From Marinomonas spartinae (GTDB lineage: Bacteria; Pseudomonadota; Gammaproteobacteria; Pseudomonadales; Marinomonadaceae), in assembly GCF_900089775.1 (NCBI RefSeq), contig NZ_FLOB01000004.1:340912-404911 (forward strand): 64,000 nt of DNA. The letters are read 5' to 3'. The position numbers and the translations under genes are program-made. Below are positions 25,561 to 34,499 of the stretch, piece by piece (positions within the stretch are counted from its first letter, which is position 1; every line of letters starts with the position of its first letter). Under the pieces are notes generated by a model. It was given only the letters and a program-made list of their open reading frames with translations. It was not told the DNA's origin and ran no database searches.

Positions 25561-26382
25561 TTAATTAAGGTTCAGTTCGCCACGGAGCAGAGACAAGTCT
25601 TCTGCCAATACTGTGATTGGGCCTTTTAATGCTAGACGATCTTGATTAGTTAATTTTTCGTAGGATTCAAAGCCTGTTGGAGTACGGTATTTTGCTAAAA
25701 TGCTGTCAACGCGTTTGAAGTTGTTGTCGATTTTTCTGACTAAGGTTGGATTCTTCTCAATGAGAAGTGGTTTTAGTAAGGAAACGATTTTTTGCGCCCC
25801 ATCGACATTTGCTTGGAAGTCATCAAGGTCAGTACGAGCGTAACGGTCTTCTTCACCAGTGATTTTACTGGAAGCCACTTCCTCGATTAAGTCAGCGGCA
25901 CCTCCTACTACTTTACTAGGAGGGAAAGCCAAGTTGGTGAGGCGCTTATGCAGTTCGAGTGTGTCTTGGTAAAGTTTCTCTGCGTAAGGTTTCATCCCTT
26001 TGGTGGTATTGTCTGCCCACAAGGCTTTTTCAATTCGATGGAAGCCTGTGAAGTTCGGGTCTTCTGCACCTTTGGCATAATCGTCTTCTCGGGCATCCAT
26101 ACTGCCATCAAGATCTGAGAACAGTTCGGCCACTGGTTCAATTCGCTCATAATGCACACGAGCAGGCGAGTAGAGTTTTTTGGCTTTTTGCACGTCCCCT
26201 GCGATGACCGCATCCGTAAAGGCTTTCGTATCTTTCACCAATCCATCGACTTGCTCAATAACATAGAACTTGTAGTCGGTAATGGGAGCGACCAAATCGG
26301 AGGCCTGAGTTTTGGCCTGAGCCAGGGTTGAACAGGCTGCGATGGACACAGCAAGAGCAAGTGTTGAGAGAGAAGTTTTCAT
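25561..26382 (-). CDS. efeM: EfeM, imelysin-only EfeO paralogue
   Basis: A 273-aa secreted protein: signal peptide (cleavage near AQA-KT, residue 23), then a single M75/imelysin domain with [10 protein letters not shown] (HxxE) and the [26 protein letters not shown] block. That block is almost identical to the matching region of efeO next door ([26 protein letters not shown]). It lacks the cupredoxin domain, so it corresponds to EfeM-type proteins. Having both EfeM and full EfeO in one operon suggests division of labour in iron binding or a duplication followed by domain loss. It lies between efeU and efeO. Confidence 0.88.
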   Translation of the reverse strand: MKTSLSTLALAVSIAACSTLAQAKTQASDLVAPITDYKFYVIEQVDGLVKDTKAFTDAVIAGDVQKAKKLYSPARVHYERIEPVAELFSDLDGSMDAREDDYAKGAEDPNFTGFHRIEKALWADNTTKGMKPYAEKLYQDTLELHKRLTNLAFPPSKVVGGAADLIEEVASSKITGEEDRYARTDLDDFQANVDGAQKIVSLLKPLLIEKNPTLVRKIDNNFKRVDSILAKYRTPTGFESYEKLTNQDRLALKGPITVLAEDLSLLRGELNLN

Positions 26383-26457
26383 TAGTGACTCCGTATCGTT
26401 GTTGTTTAAGGGTAGAGCGTTTGTAATAGATTGTTTTTCTTGTTATCCAGAATCGGT

Positions 26458-27315
26458 TTAGGGTGTGCCACTATTTACCGGACGACCAGTGTGGCTGGAA
26501 GTAAGATCATCCTTCTTGAAAAACCAGTACAGCGCGGGAAGAAGATAAATAAAGTAGATGGCGACTTCGCTGACCGTGGGGGTTTCTTGGTAACCTAATA
26601 AACCTTCTAATAAGGTGCCAAAGACGCTGTGCGTCGAGAGTAAATTGCTGGCATTAAAGGCGATGTTCTGGAAGTAGTTCCAAATACCCGCTTCGTGCAG
26701 TGATCGAATGGCGCCTGCTGCAAGGCCCGCTGCCACAAATAAAATAAATAAGCTGGTCCAACGGAAGAAGGCGCCCAGTGGTAATTTGAGACCACCTAAA
26801 TAAATGGCAAAGCCCAATAAGACGGCCAAAGCTAAGCCTGTCACCGCCCCTAGTGGTGCAGAAGTACCAGCGCCTTGTTGGAAGGCAGAGAGAAGAAAGA
26901 AGACGGATTCTAATCCTTCACGGGCGACTGCTAGAAACACCATGCCAACCAAGGCCCAACCTTGGCGAGAACCTTGGTGCTTACCCAGTGCTTTATCGAT
27001 GGAGCTATGTAGATCTGTTTTGACAGAGGCCGCTGCTTTACGCATCCAAAACACCATGTAGGTCAACATACCCACGGCGATGGCGGCAACGATGGCTTCG
27101 AATAATTCCTGTTGCTTTTGGGGGAACTCTCCTGTGGTTTCATTGATACCATAACCAATTGCTAGACAAAGTAGTGCCGCACTGAAAACGCCTCCCCAAA
27201 CGGCTGGCATCCAATGTCCGCGTTGAGTGCGTTTAAGGTAACCTGCGATAAGGCTAACGATTAATGCCGCTTCAAGTCCTTCTCGGAGCATGATTAGAAA
27301 GGGAACAAAAAACAT
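26458..27315 (-). CDS. efeU: EfeU, FTR1-family iron permease
   Basis: A protein of about 285 aa with seven hydrophobic segments. The two REXXE iron-binding motifs are intact: LREGLEAAL near residue 9 and AREGLESVF near residue 150. FILFVAAGLAAGAIRSLHEAG and THSVFGTLLEGLLGYQETPTVSE are also typical. The ATG at 27315 (MFFVPFLIMLREG) matches the normal family start and has AAGGTG upstream; the frame opens further upstream but that part is probably leader. It is first in efeU-efeM-efeO-efeB, and a Fur-like site lies about 70 bp upstream. The operon is probably iron-repressed and may respond to low pH as in enterics. Confidence 0.92.
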   Translation of the reverse strand: MFFVPFLIMLREGLEAALIVSLIAGYLKRTQRGHWMPAVWGGVFSAALLCLAIGYGINETTGEFPQKQQELFEAIVAAIAVGMLTYMVFWMRKAAASVKTDLHSSIDKALGKHQGSRQGWALVGMVFLAVAREGLESVFFLLSAFQQGAGTSAPLGAVTGLALAVLLGFAIYLGGLKLPLGAFFRWTSLFILFVAAGLAAGAIRSLHEAGIWNYFQNIAFNASNLLSTHSVFGTLLEGLLGYQETPTVSEVAIYFIYLLPALYWFFKKDDLTSSHTGRPVNSGTP

Positions 27316-27381
27316 AGGTGGCACCTTATCCGTCAGTAATAAAAGATAAAAAGAAATGCAATACATTACTAAAATGTTAAT

Positions 27382-27400
27382 AATAATGAATATCATTGCG
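27382..27400. promoter_or_regulatory. Fur-like site upstream of efeU
   Basis: AATAATGAATATCATTGCG matches 13 of 19 positions of the canonical Fur operator and contains the core inverted repeat AATGA-ATA-TCATT. It lies 67 bp upstream of the chosen efeU start, a sensible operator position. Confidence 0.65.
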
Positions 27401-27711
27401 TTTATTATATGAATGTTCAGTTCAGGTGTTAGTATACTGACAACTAATTCACATTTTTTCCTTATTGTTTGTTTTTCTACTAGTGGCGCTTGTGAAAGGT
27501 CTGTCTATCAAGGGAATGATTAGATATGTCTTGGGGAGAGGATTAGGGGGAGGCTTTAAAAATGTATGGTCTAGTAGAGACATGGCGGGCTTTATGCACA
27601 TAACGCAACATTTAATTTGAGTTATTGAGTAGGTAAATGTCGGCGATGGGGTTAGTATGACGTCCTTAGCTCAATGGTATTGTCCGTTTTTGAGCGTTAA
27701 TTAGGCCATCT
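27401..27711. other. Intergenic region between efeU and a divergent methyltransferase gene
   Basis: About 310 bp upstream of the efeU Fur-like site. It should carry the promoter for the plus-strand gene at 27712. I see no reading frame, tRNA or strong hairpin here. Confidence 0.5.
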
Positions 27712-28371
27712 ATGTCAACTTTCCGTGTGCGTTATCAAACATTAGAGTTTGATCTTTCCGATATTCATGTACGTACTCTTCGCGATAATCAACAATTTTC
27801 CGATGATGAGAATGAAGCTCTAAATCTAGGTATTTCCTCTGCTACTTGGCCATTATTCGGTATTATTTGGCCTTCAGGGGAGGTATTAGCGCATTTGATG
27901 TATACCCATAACATCGATGGGGTGCGTATCTTAGAGGTGGGTTGTGGTATTGGCTTGGCCAGTTTAGTGTTGAATCATCGTCATGCCAATATTACCGCGA
28001 CGGATTATCACCCAGAAGCAGGTCGTTTTTTGAGTGCGAATGTATTACTCAATGGAGATCGCCCCATTCCATTTGTACGAACCGGTTGGCAAGATGGTGA
28101 GACCTCATTAGGTCAGTATGACTGCATTATTGGTAGCGACTTGTTGTATGAGCGCTCCCATGTGGACATGCTAGCGGATTTTATTGATTGTCATGCGGCG
28201 CCAGATTGTGAAGTGATTTTGGTTGATCCTGGTCGAGGCCATCATGCTGTGTTTAGTAAAAAAATGGTGTCACTAGGGTATCAACATAGTCAAAGTAAAC
28301 CGTTGGAAACGAGTTATTTGGTAAAACCTTTTAAGGGGCAGGTCCTTAGCTATCACCGTTCTAAAATTTGA
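27712..28371 (+). CDS. SAM-dependent methyltransferase (family 16 / METTL21-like)
   Basis: A 219-aa class I methyltransferase. Motif I is RILEVGCGIGLASLVL (about residues 73-88), followed by the acidic strand ITATDYHPEAG and the motif DCIIGSDLLYE (post-II), where the family 16 branch has a D-x-x-Y or similar. Members of this branch modify protein lysines or small molecules. N-terminal TWPLFGIIWPSGEVLAHLM is typical of the nicotinamide-N-methyltransferase-like group. It appears monocistronic and is followed by a GC-rich terminator hairpin. The substrate cannot be told from the sequence. Confidence 0.78.
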   Translation: MSTFRVRYQTLEFDLSDIHVRTLRDNQQFSDDENEALNLGISSATWPLFGIIWPSGEVLAHLMYTHNIDGVRILEVGCGIGLASLVLNHRHANITATDYHPEAGRFLSANVLLNGDRPIPFVRTGWQDGETSLGQYDCIIGSDLLYERSHVDMLADFIDCHAAPDCEVILVDPGRGHHAVFSKKMVSLGYQHSQSKPLETSYLVKPFKGQVLSYHRSKI

Positions 28372-28451
28372 TGGCATGGTTCGCGATCGTCACTATCCAG
28401 AAATGCAAGGTTCTACATTAAGAGCCTTGAACTCGCTAACCGATTGAATGT

Positions 28452-28474
28452 GAAGCCGAGCATCGCTCGGCTTC
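28452..28474 (+). terminator. Rho-independent terminator after the methyltransferase gene
   Basis: GAAGCCGAGC-ATC-GCTCGGCTTC forms a perfect 10-bp stem followed by TGTTTGTTT on the plus strand. It lies between convergent genes and probably serves both. Confidence 0.8.
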
Positions 28475-28481
28475 TGTTTGT

Positions 28482-30443
28482 TTATTCCTCGCTTTCTCTT
28501 GGTATGTTGTATTTTTTGTCTTCATAGAGCCAAGTGCCGAGTAATGGATGGGCAATGGCTTCGCTGATGAGCTCTGGGCTGACATCTTTAGAGGCTTCTA
28601 AGCGATGATTTCGATAAATAAAGGTCTTTGGCGGCAATTTGGGTTGTAAGATGACGACCTGATTACCACGCATAAAGGCTTGGTTTTGATTGAATTGCAT
28701 GATGGCTCGCCCCACATAGCTGGCATCTCGCTTGGTTAGGTCTTGTCCAATCATCGGGTGCGACGAGTTGATGCCGATTAAAGACAGCAGGGTTGGTGCT
28801 AGATCAATTTGGCTAATAAGACGATGATCTTCCTGCGGTGAAACATCTGCGCCTAAGATTAATCCAGGAATATGGAAGTTGGTAATGGGAACCAGTTCAG
28901 GTCGGCTAGAGCGGGCATCGTGATCGGCGACAATAAGAAATACCGTATTTTTCCAATAGTTAGATGCTTTCGCCATATCAAAAAACTTGCCTACTGCGTA
29001 ATCCGCGTATTTTACTGCATTCTCACGAGAGTTTTTCGGTGTGTTGTAGTCTTCGATTTTGCCATCAGGAAAATCAAAAGGGTCGTGATTGGAGGAACTA
29101 AACACAAGACTAAAGAAAGGTTTGTTATGCTTAGCTTTTTCAATAAATGTCGCATTGGCTTTTTTGAACAGGTCTTCGTCGCTGACGCCCCAAGAGGCAA
29201 CAAACTCAGGATTTACAAAGTCTTTTTCTTCAATAATGCTGTTGAAACCATTGCCTAAGAAAAAGGCTTTCATGTTATCAAAATGCGCACCACCTCCGTA
29301 GATAAAGCTGGTGTCGTATCCTTTCTGTCCTAGTAATTTCGCCAGGGTGAAAAAGCCTGTTTGAGAGTTGGGTAGTTTAACCGTACTGCGTGCTGGTGTT
29401 GGGACGAACCCGGTCACGACGGCCTCGATTCCTCGCACAGAGCGCGTGCCTGTTGCATAAAGTTGGTTAAAAGCCCAGCCCTCTTTGGCTAATTTGTCGT
29501 ATTCAGGGGATAAGGGTAGGCCTCCTAGGCTGCCAATAAATTGTGCCCCTTGGCTTTCTTGCAAAATAATCACGAGGTTTTTGGGGTGTTTGTATTGATG
29601 GGTCGCGGTTTGCTTGTGCAAAGTGGGGAAGTCTTTCGACACAAAGTCCGCTTCTTTTAGACCCATGGATTTGTGTATGTTGGAGATAATGTCTGCTTTG
29701 CTCATTTGCGGGTAAAGTTGAAACGAGCTGACCTCATCTTGCATCTGACTGACCGCATGGAGCATAGAGTAAGCTGAGTTGAGGGTTAGACTATTGACTA
29801 ACGGATCATTGGTAAAGGCTGTGTAGCTTGGGTTAATTGCTCGGTGTTGCAAGCTAGAGCGTGCGGCCAATACGCCAATAAGTAAAATGAGTACAGCGAG
29901 AATTGGGCGCTCAAACCATTTTGGTTGCGGTTTGTTGGTGATGTGCTGTTTGCGCATTAAATAATAAATACCCACAAAAGCGGCAATCGTGACCAGTAAC
30001 GATAAGGCAAGGGTGAGTTTATGCCCCGCCATAAGCATGGAAAACACTTCTTTGGGGTAGATTAAATATTCAACGAACAGTCGGTTTGGGCGTAAATTGT
30101 ACTCGTTGATGAAGGCGGGTGTTGAGGCTTCCATAAAGACACAAAAAACAAAGGCTGCCGAGAGCCAAATACGGCATGCAATATCCCAGACACGATTAAT
30201 ATACGGAATGCCGGAGACCAGTACGGCAAAGAGTGCGGGTAAGGCGGCTAGATAAGCCAGCGAGGCTAAGTCAATACGCAAACCAAACCCTAATATGGTG
30301 AGCCAATCTTTAAACGAATCGACCCGTTCATGTTGCCAGATAATCAGAGAAAGCCGACTTAGAGTTAAAGTACATAGTGTTATAAATAGAAAAGTGAGAA
30401 AGGGCCTAAGGGGAGAGCAGTATCGATTTAACGCATTTGCCAT
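28482..30443 (-). CDS. LTA-synthase-like phosphoglycerol transferase (sulfatase fold)
   Basis: A protein of about 653 aa: five hydrophobic helices in the first 200 residues, then a periplasmic alkaline-phosphatase/sulfatase-fold domain. LVIILQESQGAQFIGSLGG carries the metal-binding Glu, and YATGTRSVRGIEAVVTGF supplies the nucleophilic Thr region typical of LtaS/MdoB relatives. FIYGGGAHFDNMKAFFLGNG and VADHDARS carry further metal ligands. In Gram-negative bacteria such enzymes transfer phosphoglycerol to membrane-derived oligosaccharides or other envelope glycans. The in-frame TTG at 30455 is possible, but the ATG at 30443 is preferred; neither has a strong ribosome binding site. It stands alone between two terminators. 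Confidence 0.82.
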   Translation of the reverse strand: MANALNRYCSPLRPFLTFLFITLCTLTLSRLSLIIWQHERVDSFKDWLTILGFGLRIDLASLAYLAALPALFAVLVSGIPYINRVWDIACRIWLSAAFVFCVFMEASTPAFINEYNLRPNRLFVEYLIYPKEVFSMLMAGHKLTLALSLLVTIAAFVGIYYLMRKQHITNKPQPKWFERPILAVLILLIGVLAARSSLQHRAINPSYTAFTNDPLVNSLTLNSAYSMLHAVSQMQDEVSSFQLYPQMSKADIISNIHKSMGLKEADFVSKDFPTLHKQTATHQYKHPKNLVIILQESQGAQFIGSLGGLPLSPEYDKLAKEGWAFNQLYATGTRSVRGIEAVVTGFVPTPARSTVKLPNSQTGFFTLAKLLGQKGYDTSFIYGGGAHFDNMKAFFLGNGFNSIIEEKDFVNPEFVASWGVSDEDLFKKANATFIEKAKHNKPFFSLVFSSSNHDPFDFPDGKIEDYNTPKNSRENAVKYADYAVGKFFDMAKASNYWKNTVFLIVADHDARSSRPELVPITNFHIPGLILGADVSPQEDHRLISQIDLAPTLLSLIGINSSHPMIGQDLTKRDASYVGRAIMQFNQNQAFMRGNQVVILQPKLPPKTFIYRNHRLEASKDVSPELISEAIAHPLLGTWLYEDKKYNIPRESEE

Positions 30444-30648
30444 ATTAAAAACCAAACTAGAGGATGAAAACGCTTGATTATAGTTTAAATATGGAAAAAT
30501 GTTGCATAAATATCTTAAAAAAGAAGTATGGTTTGGTTAGCAAGATTAAAAAAGTAACGTATACAGTAGTAAAGTGGATTCATTAGTAGCCGATCTGCGT
30601 CTTCTTATTAAGGCTTAATTGAACTGATAAAGCCGCTACCCATAAAAA

Positions 30649-30674
30649 CGCCCTATTCCGTCTAGAATAGGGCG
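30649..30674 (-). terminator. Rho-independent terminator after the PepSY gene
   Basis: CGCCCTATTC-CGTCTA-GAATAGGGCG, a perfect 10-bp stem, is followed on the minus strand by TTTTTATG. It is 11 bp beyond the stop of the PepSY gene. Confidence 0.85.
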
Positions 30675-30684
30675 CTTGATTTCT

Positions 30685-32106
30685 TTACTGGAGAGGTGTG
30701 GCCTTAGTTCGCAGTCGTTTTTGCCAACGAATCGCGTCGATAAGTAAAAACACGACTAAACTGATGCCCATCACGGGGAGACTGATCGCGACAAAGAGGC
30801 TCACCACAATGGTAATGGTTTTCCATGTAGGTGTGAGTTTGCTCCAAGCGTCAAGCAGTGGCTTGGAGGTAGCCCCAGCGGTTGGACGTCGGCGCCACCA
30901 CATGGTGTATCCCCATACAATCATGACGCACAGTGACAAACCAAAAGCGGCTAATATGAGTTGATTGGCTAAACCAAATAATAAGCCCATGTGAGTATCA
31001 ATCCCCCAGCGGATTAATTTGGCGATTAATGGAAAGTGTGCGAATTGAGCATGGCCCAACACGGCCAAGGTGCTGCCATCAATGGCGACAGAGTCGACTT
31101 GAGTGGGCCATTCCCGATGGATTTCACGAACAAACCAAGCGGTATTGGCTTTTCTTGGTGGCTTGATCTCAATCTTAGTGGAATGGATACCCGCTGCTCG
31201 TGCGGTATTTAACACTTTGTCGAAAAGTTGATCAGTTTCTTTTGCCGAGGGTGCCGCTTGAGTCATGCTCATATTAGCGTTGTTTGAATGACCAAGGTGA
31301 TTCGCATGTTCACCCATGTCTGTGCTGTGGGCTGTCTTTTTAATATCTAGAGAGACGGAAGGGGTGACCCAACCAATGTATTGGCGGACTGTGCTGATGT
31401 TGCCGCCAGCCCATTTAGACCAAGTCAGACCAGTAATTGAAAAGAATACCAGTCCAAGAAAAATTACTAAGCCAAGTTGATAGTGGCTTCTACGTTTTCT
31501 CAAATAGGGGGTGCGAGAGGCAATCTTGGTTTGGTTCTTTTTGCCTCCCTTATACCAAAGATACATGCCACCTAGCGCGGCAATCCACAACCAAGAAGCG
31601 GCCAGTTCGCTGTAGTTTCGTCCCAAATCACCGAGTAGCAGGGTGCGGTGTAGGTAGTCGATAGTAGTACGAAGAGGCAAGACACCGCTGGTACCATAGA
31701 CACCTAAACTGCCGCGAACCGCTAAATTATGAGGGTCAATAAAGACGGCGCGAACGCCCGATAGTGTGCTTGGATCGAGAAACATGACACGTGTAGTATC
31801 TCCTGGCAGCGGTGCGGGTCGCACCGCAAATAGGGTGAGGTCTTTCGACAAGGATTGGCGAGCAGCGGCTACTTGCTCAGTTAAGGGTTTATTTGGCCCT
31901 GTGCTGTCGGTCTTGAGCTCGTGTTTGTAGACATAAGCCTCAAGTTGCGGGGTCAATACGTAAACAGTTCCTGTCAATGCTGCGATGAAAATAAACGGGG
32001 CGACAAACATGCCAATATAAAAGTGTAAACGAGTGATCAGCAATAGCATGGCATTTTTCGAAACGTCTGGTTTCTTTGTGTTCTGTAAATTGGACATAAA
32101 TCTCAT
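30685..32106 (-). CDS. PepSY-associated transmembrane protein (iron-regulated membrane protein family)
   Basis: A 473-aa inner-membrane protein of the PepSY_TM family, with helices near residues 25-50, 165-185, 215-235, 370-400 and 430-460. The N-terminal LHFYIGMFVAPFIFIAALTGTVYVLTPQLEAYVYKHEL is diagnostic, as is RTTIDYLHRTLLLGDLGRNYSELAASWLWIAALGGMYLWYKG. Some members (PiuB/FsqB-like) are thought to reduce ferric siderophores in the inner membrane, and many are Fur-controlled. No Fur box is seen upstream here. A His/Met-containing loop (HANHLGHSNNANMSMTQ) could bind metal. ATGs at 32106 and 32097 are both possible starts. The His-rich DUF2946 gene lies upstream on the same strand. Confidence 0.83.
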   Translation of the reverse strand: MRFMSNLQNTKKPDVSKNAMLLLITRLHFYIGMFVAPFIFIAALTGTVYVLTPQLEAYVYKHELKTDSTGPNKPLTEQVAAARQSLSKDLTLFAVRPAPLPGDTTRVMFLDPSTLSGVRAVFIDPHNLAVRGSLGVYGTSGVLPLRTTIDYLHRTLLLGDLGRNYSELAASWLWIAALGGMYLWYKGGKKNQTKIASRTPYLRKRRSHYQLGLVIFLGLVFFSITGLTWSKWAGGNISTVRQYIGWVTPSVSLDIKKTAHSTDMGEHANHLGHSNNANMSMTQAAPSAKETDQLFDKVLNTARAAGIHSTKIEIKPPRKANTAWFVREIHREWPTQVDSVAIDGSTLAVLGHAQFAHFPLIAKLIRWGIDTHMGLLFGLANQLILAAFGLSLCVMIVWGYTMWWRRRPTAGATSKPLLDAWSKLTPTWKTITIVVSLFVAISLPVMGISLVVFLLIDAIRWQKRLRTKATPLQ

Positions 32107-32347
32107 CTGTCTAACGGGATAAGCCTCGTCTAAAAAGAGCGAAACTTATCTAACAATAAAGTAAGCGATAGGTACCCTTGGCTCGATGACGTCATTGGCC
32201 AACGTGATGTAAAAAAAGCTGTAAAGGTTCATTGAGAAGCCTTTACTTGGCCTATTCGTGATCGTACAAAGGTCTCAGTTATCTATTAGGTAACGGCTTC
32301 TCTTGATAATATGACGTGACAGGTTGTCATGTGCCGTCATCAAGATG

Positions 32348-32902
32348 TCATGCCAATAGATCGCTGTATGATGATATAAACGTAGCGTGGGAAGTGTTTG
32401 GTGGGGCTCTTGGCTGTAATCTTGAATAGCGTGAGGGTAAGAGGTGAGTGCTAATGGTGTAAGATATAGCAAGATAGGAAATCGCCACTAAGATTGGCAA
32501 GATAAAGGTAAGTACCGCTAAGCAGGCAAGGTGGAAGAGGAGTGTACAAAAGCCACAAGCCGCCCTAAGTCCTAAGGTATCATCATCGTCCATCGACTTA
32601 GCGGAATGATCAGGGTCATGGAAGTCCATGGAGCCCGAGTCCGTCATTTTTTCCCCACCACCATGTTCATCCATGTGCACCATTAATGATGGTGGCAGCG
32701 TTATGACTTTTTTGGTTGGTGAATGGTGTAGATTGTGATGCTGATGCATCGTTGGATTCATATCCATGTGGCTCATTCCATGAGCTTGCATGTTTAATTG
32801 TGATATGAGAGGAACAACATAAATGGCAATGACCGCAAATAGACTAAGCAAGACGGGAAAACGTCTTGTTCGCTTATTGGGTTGAATCATCGACCATGTC
32901 AT
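32348..32902 (-). CDS. His-rich DUF2946-type membrane protein
   Basis: A protein of about 184 aa. An N-terminal membrane segment (FPVLLSLFAVIAIYVVPLIS) is followed by a very His/Met-rich stretch (HGMSHMDMNPTMHQHHNLHH, about residues 42-62), a second acidic/His region, a Cys pair in ACGFCTLLFHLA, a membrane segment and the terminal RAPP that marks the DUF2946 family. The composition points to binding of copper or another soft metal on the periplasmic side. ATG at 32902 has AAGGA 7 nt upstream and is preferred over the GTG at 32905. Genes of this family often sit near copper or TonB-receptor genes. Function here is unproven. Confidence 0.72.
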   Translation of the reverse strand: MTWSMIQPNKRTRRFPVLLSLFAVIAIYVVPLISQLNMQAHGMSHMDMNPTMHQHHNLHHSPTKKVITLPPSLMVHMDEHGGGEKMTDSGSMDFHDPDHSAKSMDDDDTLGLRAACGFCTLLFHLACLAVLTFILPILVAISYLAISYTISTHLLPSRYSRLQPRAPPNTSHATFISSYSDLLA

Positions 32903-32939
32903 CACACAATCCTTATGGAGAAGCGTATATCAAGGCTGT

Positions 32940-33308
32940 TTAGCCTTGAATATCACCAGCGTGTTCTTGTGCGCTTGACACAATGCATTCACCCGCAAGG
33001 TTAGGTGCGACGCCTACATCAAAACCATCTTTTTCCATACCTGGCAACCATTTGCTTACCCAATCCATGCTAGAAATCTCCAAAGGGGTAAAATCGGGAT
33101 AGTCTTTTTGTCCCCATGAAAGCGCTAATTCTGGCGTTGGCCAAATAGGCAATATTTTATCTTGGCCAAGGGGGAGGATTAAGCAGCCCTGTGCATCGGA
33201 TAAGGTCCAAATGCTGTGCTTTTTCTTAATGAATGCGATGACTTCGTCGTAACGTTGGCGACTCGGTAAGCGGAAAAATGTCTCGTTAAGAGAAGAAGTC
33301 TCAGTCAT
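32940..33308 (-). CDS. DUF2750 domain protein
   Basis: A small cytoplasmic protein of about 122 aa, or 132 aa if the ATG at 33338 is used; neither start has a strong ribosome binding site. The DUF2750 pattern is visible: RYDEVIAFIKKKHSIWTLSD, then GCLILPLGQDKILPIWPTPELALSW, and EISSMDWVSKWLPGMEKDGFDVGVAPN. The family has no established role. It is 35 bp upstream of the DUF2946 gene on the same strand and may share its transcript. Confidence 0.75.
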   Translation of the reverse strand: MTETSSLNETFFRLPSRQRYDEVIAFIKKKHSIWTLSDAQGCLILPLGQDKILPIWPTPELALSWGQKDYPDFTPLEISSMDWVSKWLPGMEKDGFDVGVAPNLAGECIVSSAQEHAGDIQG

Positions 33309-33411
33309 GGGGTTTGCTCTAATGAAAAAAGAAGGCATTTTACCATAAGAAATCTTAATGGGGCTGCCTAGAGGGGGAATACTTTAGAGAAAATTATACA
33401 GCAGGCGATAA

Positions 33412-33452
33412 AAAAGCAAAACAGAAGGCGATGGCCAGTATGTTTTGCTTTT
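33412..33452 (-). terminator. Terminator after the adenine deaminase operon
   Basis: AAAAGCAAAACA pairs with TGTTTTGCTTTT (12 bp, 17-nt loop), and on the minus strand the stem runs into TTTTTTATC. It is 13 bp past the deaminase stop. Confidence 0.7.
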
Positions 33453-33465
33453 CCCTAGGTGACTT

Positions 33466-34485
33466 TTAATACGTGCTAAACAGTTGATCAAGTGTCGTCA
33501 GATGTCGCTGCTTTGTATCTGCTGACATCCAGCTACCGACAATGCTGTTTTTCGCCAATTGGTGTAGTTCTGCTTTGCTCAGATCAGACTCTTTTATCAA
33601 AGCATGATAGTTGTCCACCATGTAACCACCAAAGTAGGCAGGGTCATCTGAGTTGACAGTGGCATTGAGGCCAAGCTTTAACATGTGCTTAATGGGGTGA
33701 TCTGTTAAATCATCGACCACACACAGTTTTAGGTTAGATAAGGGACAAACGGTGAGGGTTAAGTTGCGCGCTTTGATTTGCTTAACGAGCTGTTCATCCT
33801 CAAGCGCTCTGTTGCCGTGGTCAATGCGATCCACTTGTATAAGATCGATGGCTTGCCATACGTAGTCAGCTGGGCCTTCTTCACCAGCGTGGGCGGTGAC
33901 TTTTAGTCCTAACTCTTGGCAGGCTTTGAAAACACGAGCAAATTTTTCTGGGGGATGGCCTATTTCCGAGCTGTCTAATCCTACGCCGTCTATCCAATCA
34001 AGATAGGGTTTGGCAAGTTCTAGGGTCTCAAACGCACTGTCTTCGCTTAAATGCCGCAGAAAGGACATAATGAGCTTGGAGGTCATTCCCCACTGTTCTT
34101 CTGCTTCTTTTAACGCTTTATAAATGCCACTGATTTGTGGCTCGAAATCCACTCCACGGGACAGGTGTCCTTGAGGGTCAAAAAAGATCTCCACATGAAC
34201 AACATTTTCTTGATGTACTTTGGTTAGGTAGGCCATCGTCAAATCGTAAAAGTCTGCTTCTTTTAACAAGACAGACATACCTTGATAGTACAGATCCAAG
34301 AAGTCCTGAAGATTAGTGAACTGATAGGCGGCTTTGAGATCCTCAACGGTCGAGTATTTTAGCGGGATCTGGTTGCGTTCAGCCAGTGCAAACATCTGTT
34401 CGGGTTCAAAGGTTCCCTCAATGTGAAGGTGTAGTTCGGTTTTTGGCATTTTTTCAGCCAGTGTCATCAGTGTTTCCACACTCAT
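33466..34485 (-). CDS. Adenine deaminase (adenosine deaminase family)
   Basis: A protein of about 339 aa in the metal-dependent adenosine/adenine deaminase family. Metal and catalytic motifs are KTELHLHIEGT (about residues 15-25), HAGEEGP, DHGNRALED and SDDPAYFGG. The wording HLHIEGTFEPEQMFALAERN and QNVVHVEIFFDPQGH matches the adenine deaminase subgroup of Pseudomonas (adenine to hypoxanthine) more closely than adenosine deaminases. AGAGG sits 6 nt before the ATG at 34485. An earlier ATG at 34503 overlaps the xdhC stop by 4 nt and is also possible. It is last in a hydroxyisourate hydrolase-xdhC-deaminase operon, which fits feeding hypoxanthine into xanthine dehydrogenase. Confidence 0.85.
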   Translation of the reverse strand: MSVETLMTLAEKMPKTELHLHIEGTFEPEQMFALAERNQIPLKYSTVEDLKAAYQFTNLQDFLDLYYQGMSVLLKEADFYDLTMAYLTKVHQENVVHVEIFFDPQGHLSRGVDFEPQISGIYKALKEAEEQWGMTSKLIMSFLRHLSEDSAFETLELAKPYLDWIDGVGLDSSEIGHPPEKFARVFKACQELGLKVTAHAGEEGPADYVWQAIDLIQVDRIDHGNRALEDEQLVKQIKARNLTLTVCPLSNLKLCVVDDLTDHPIKHMLKLGLNATVNSDDPAYFGGYMVDNYHALIKESDLSKAELHQLAKNSIVGSWMSADTKQRHLTTLDQLFSTY

Positions 34486-34499
34486 GGGGTACCTCTTTT

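Noticed and set aside
33466..34485. Adenosine deaminase (Add) as the specific enzyme
   Set aside because: The HLHIEGTFEPEQMF and VVHVEIFFDPQGH wording matches the adenine deaminase subgroup better, and the purine-base context agrees. The broader family call stays valid.
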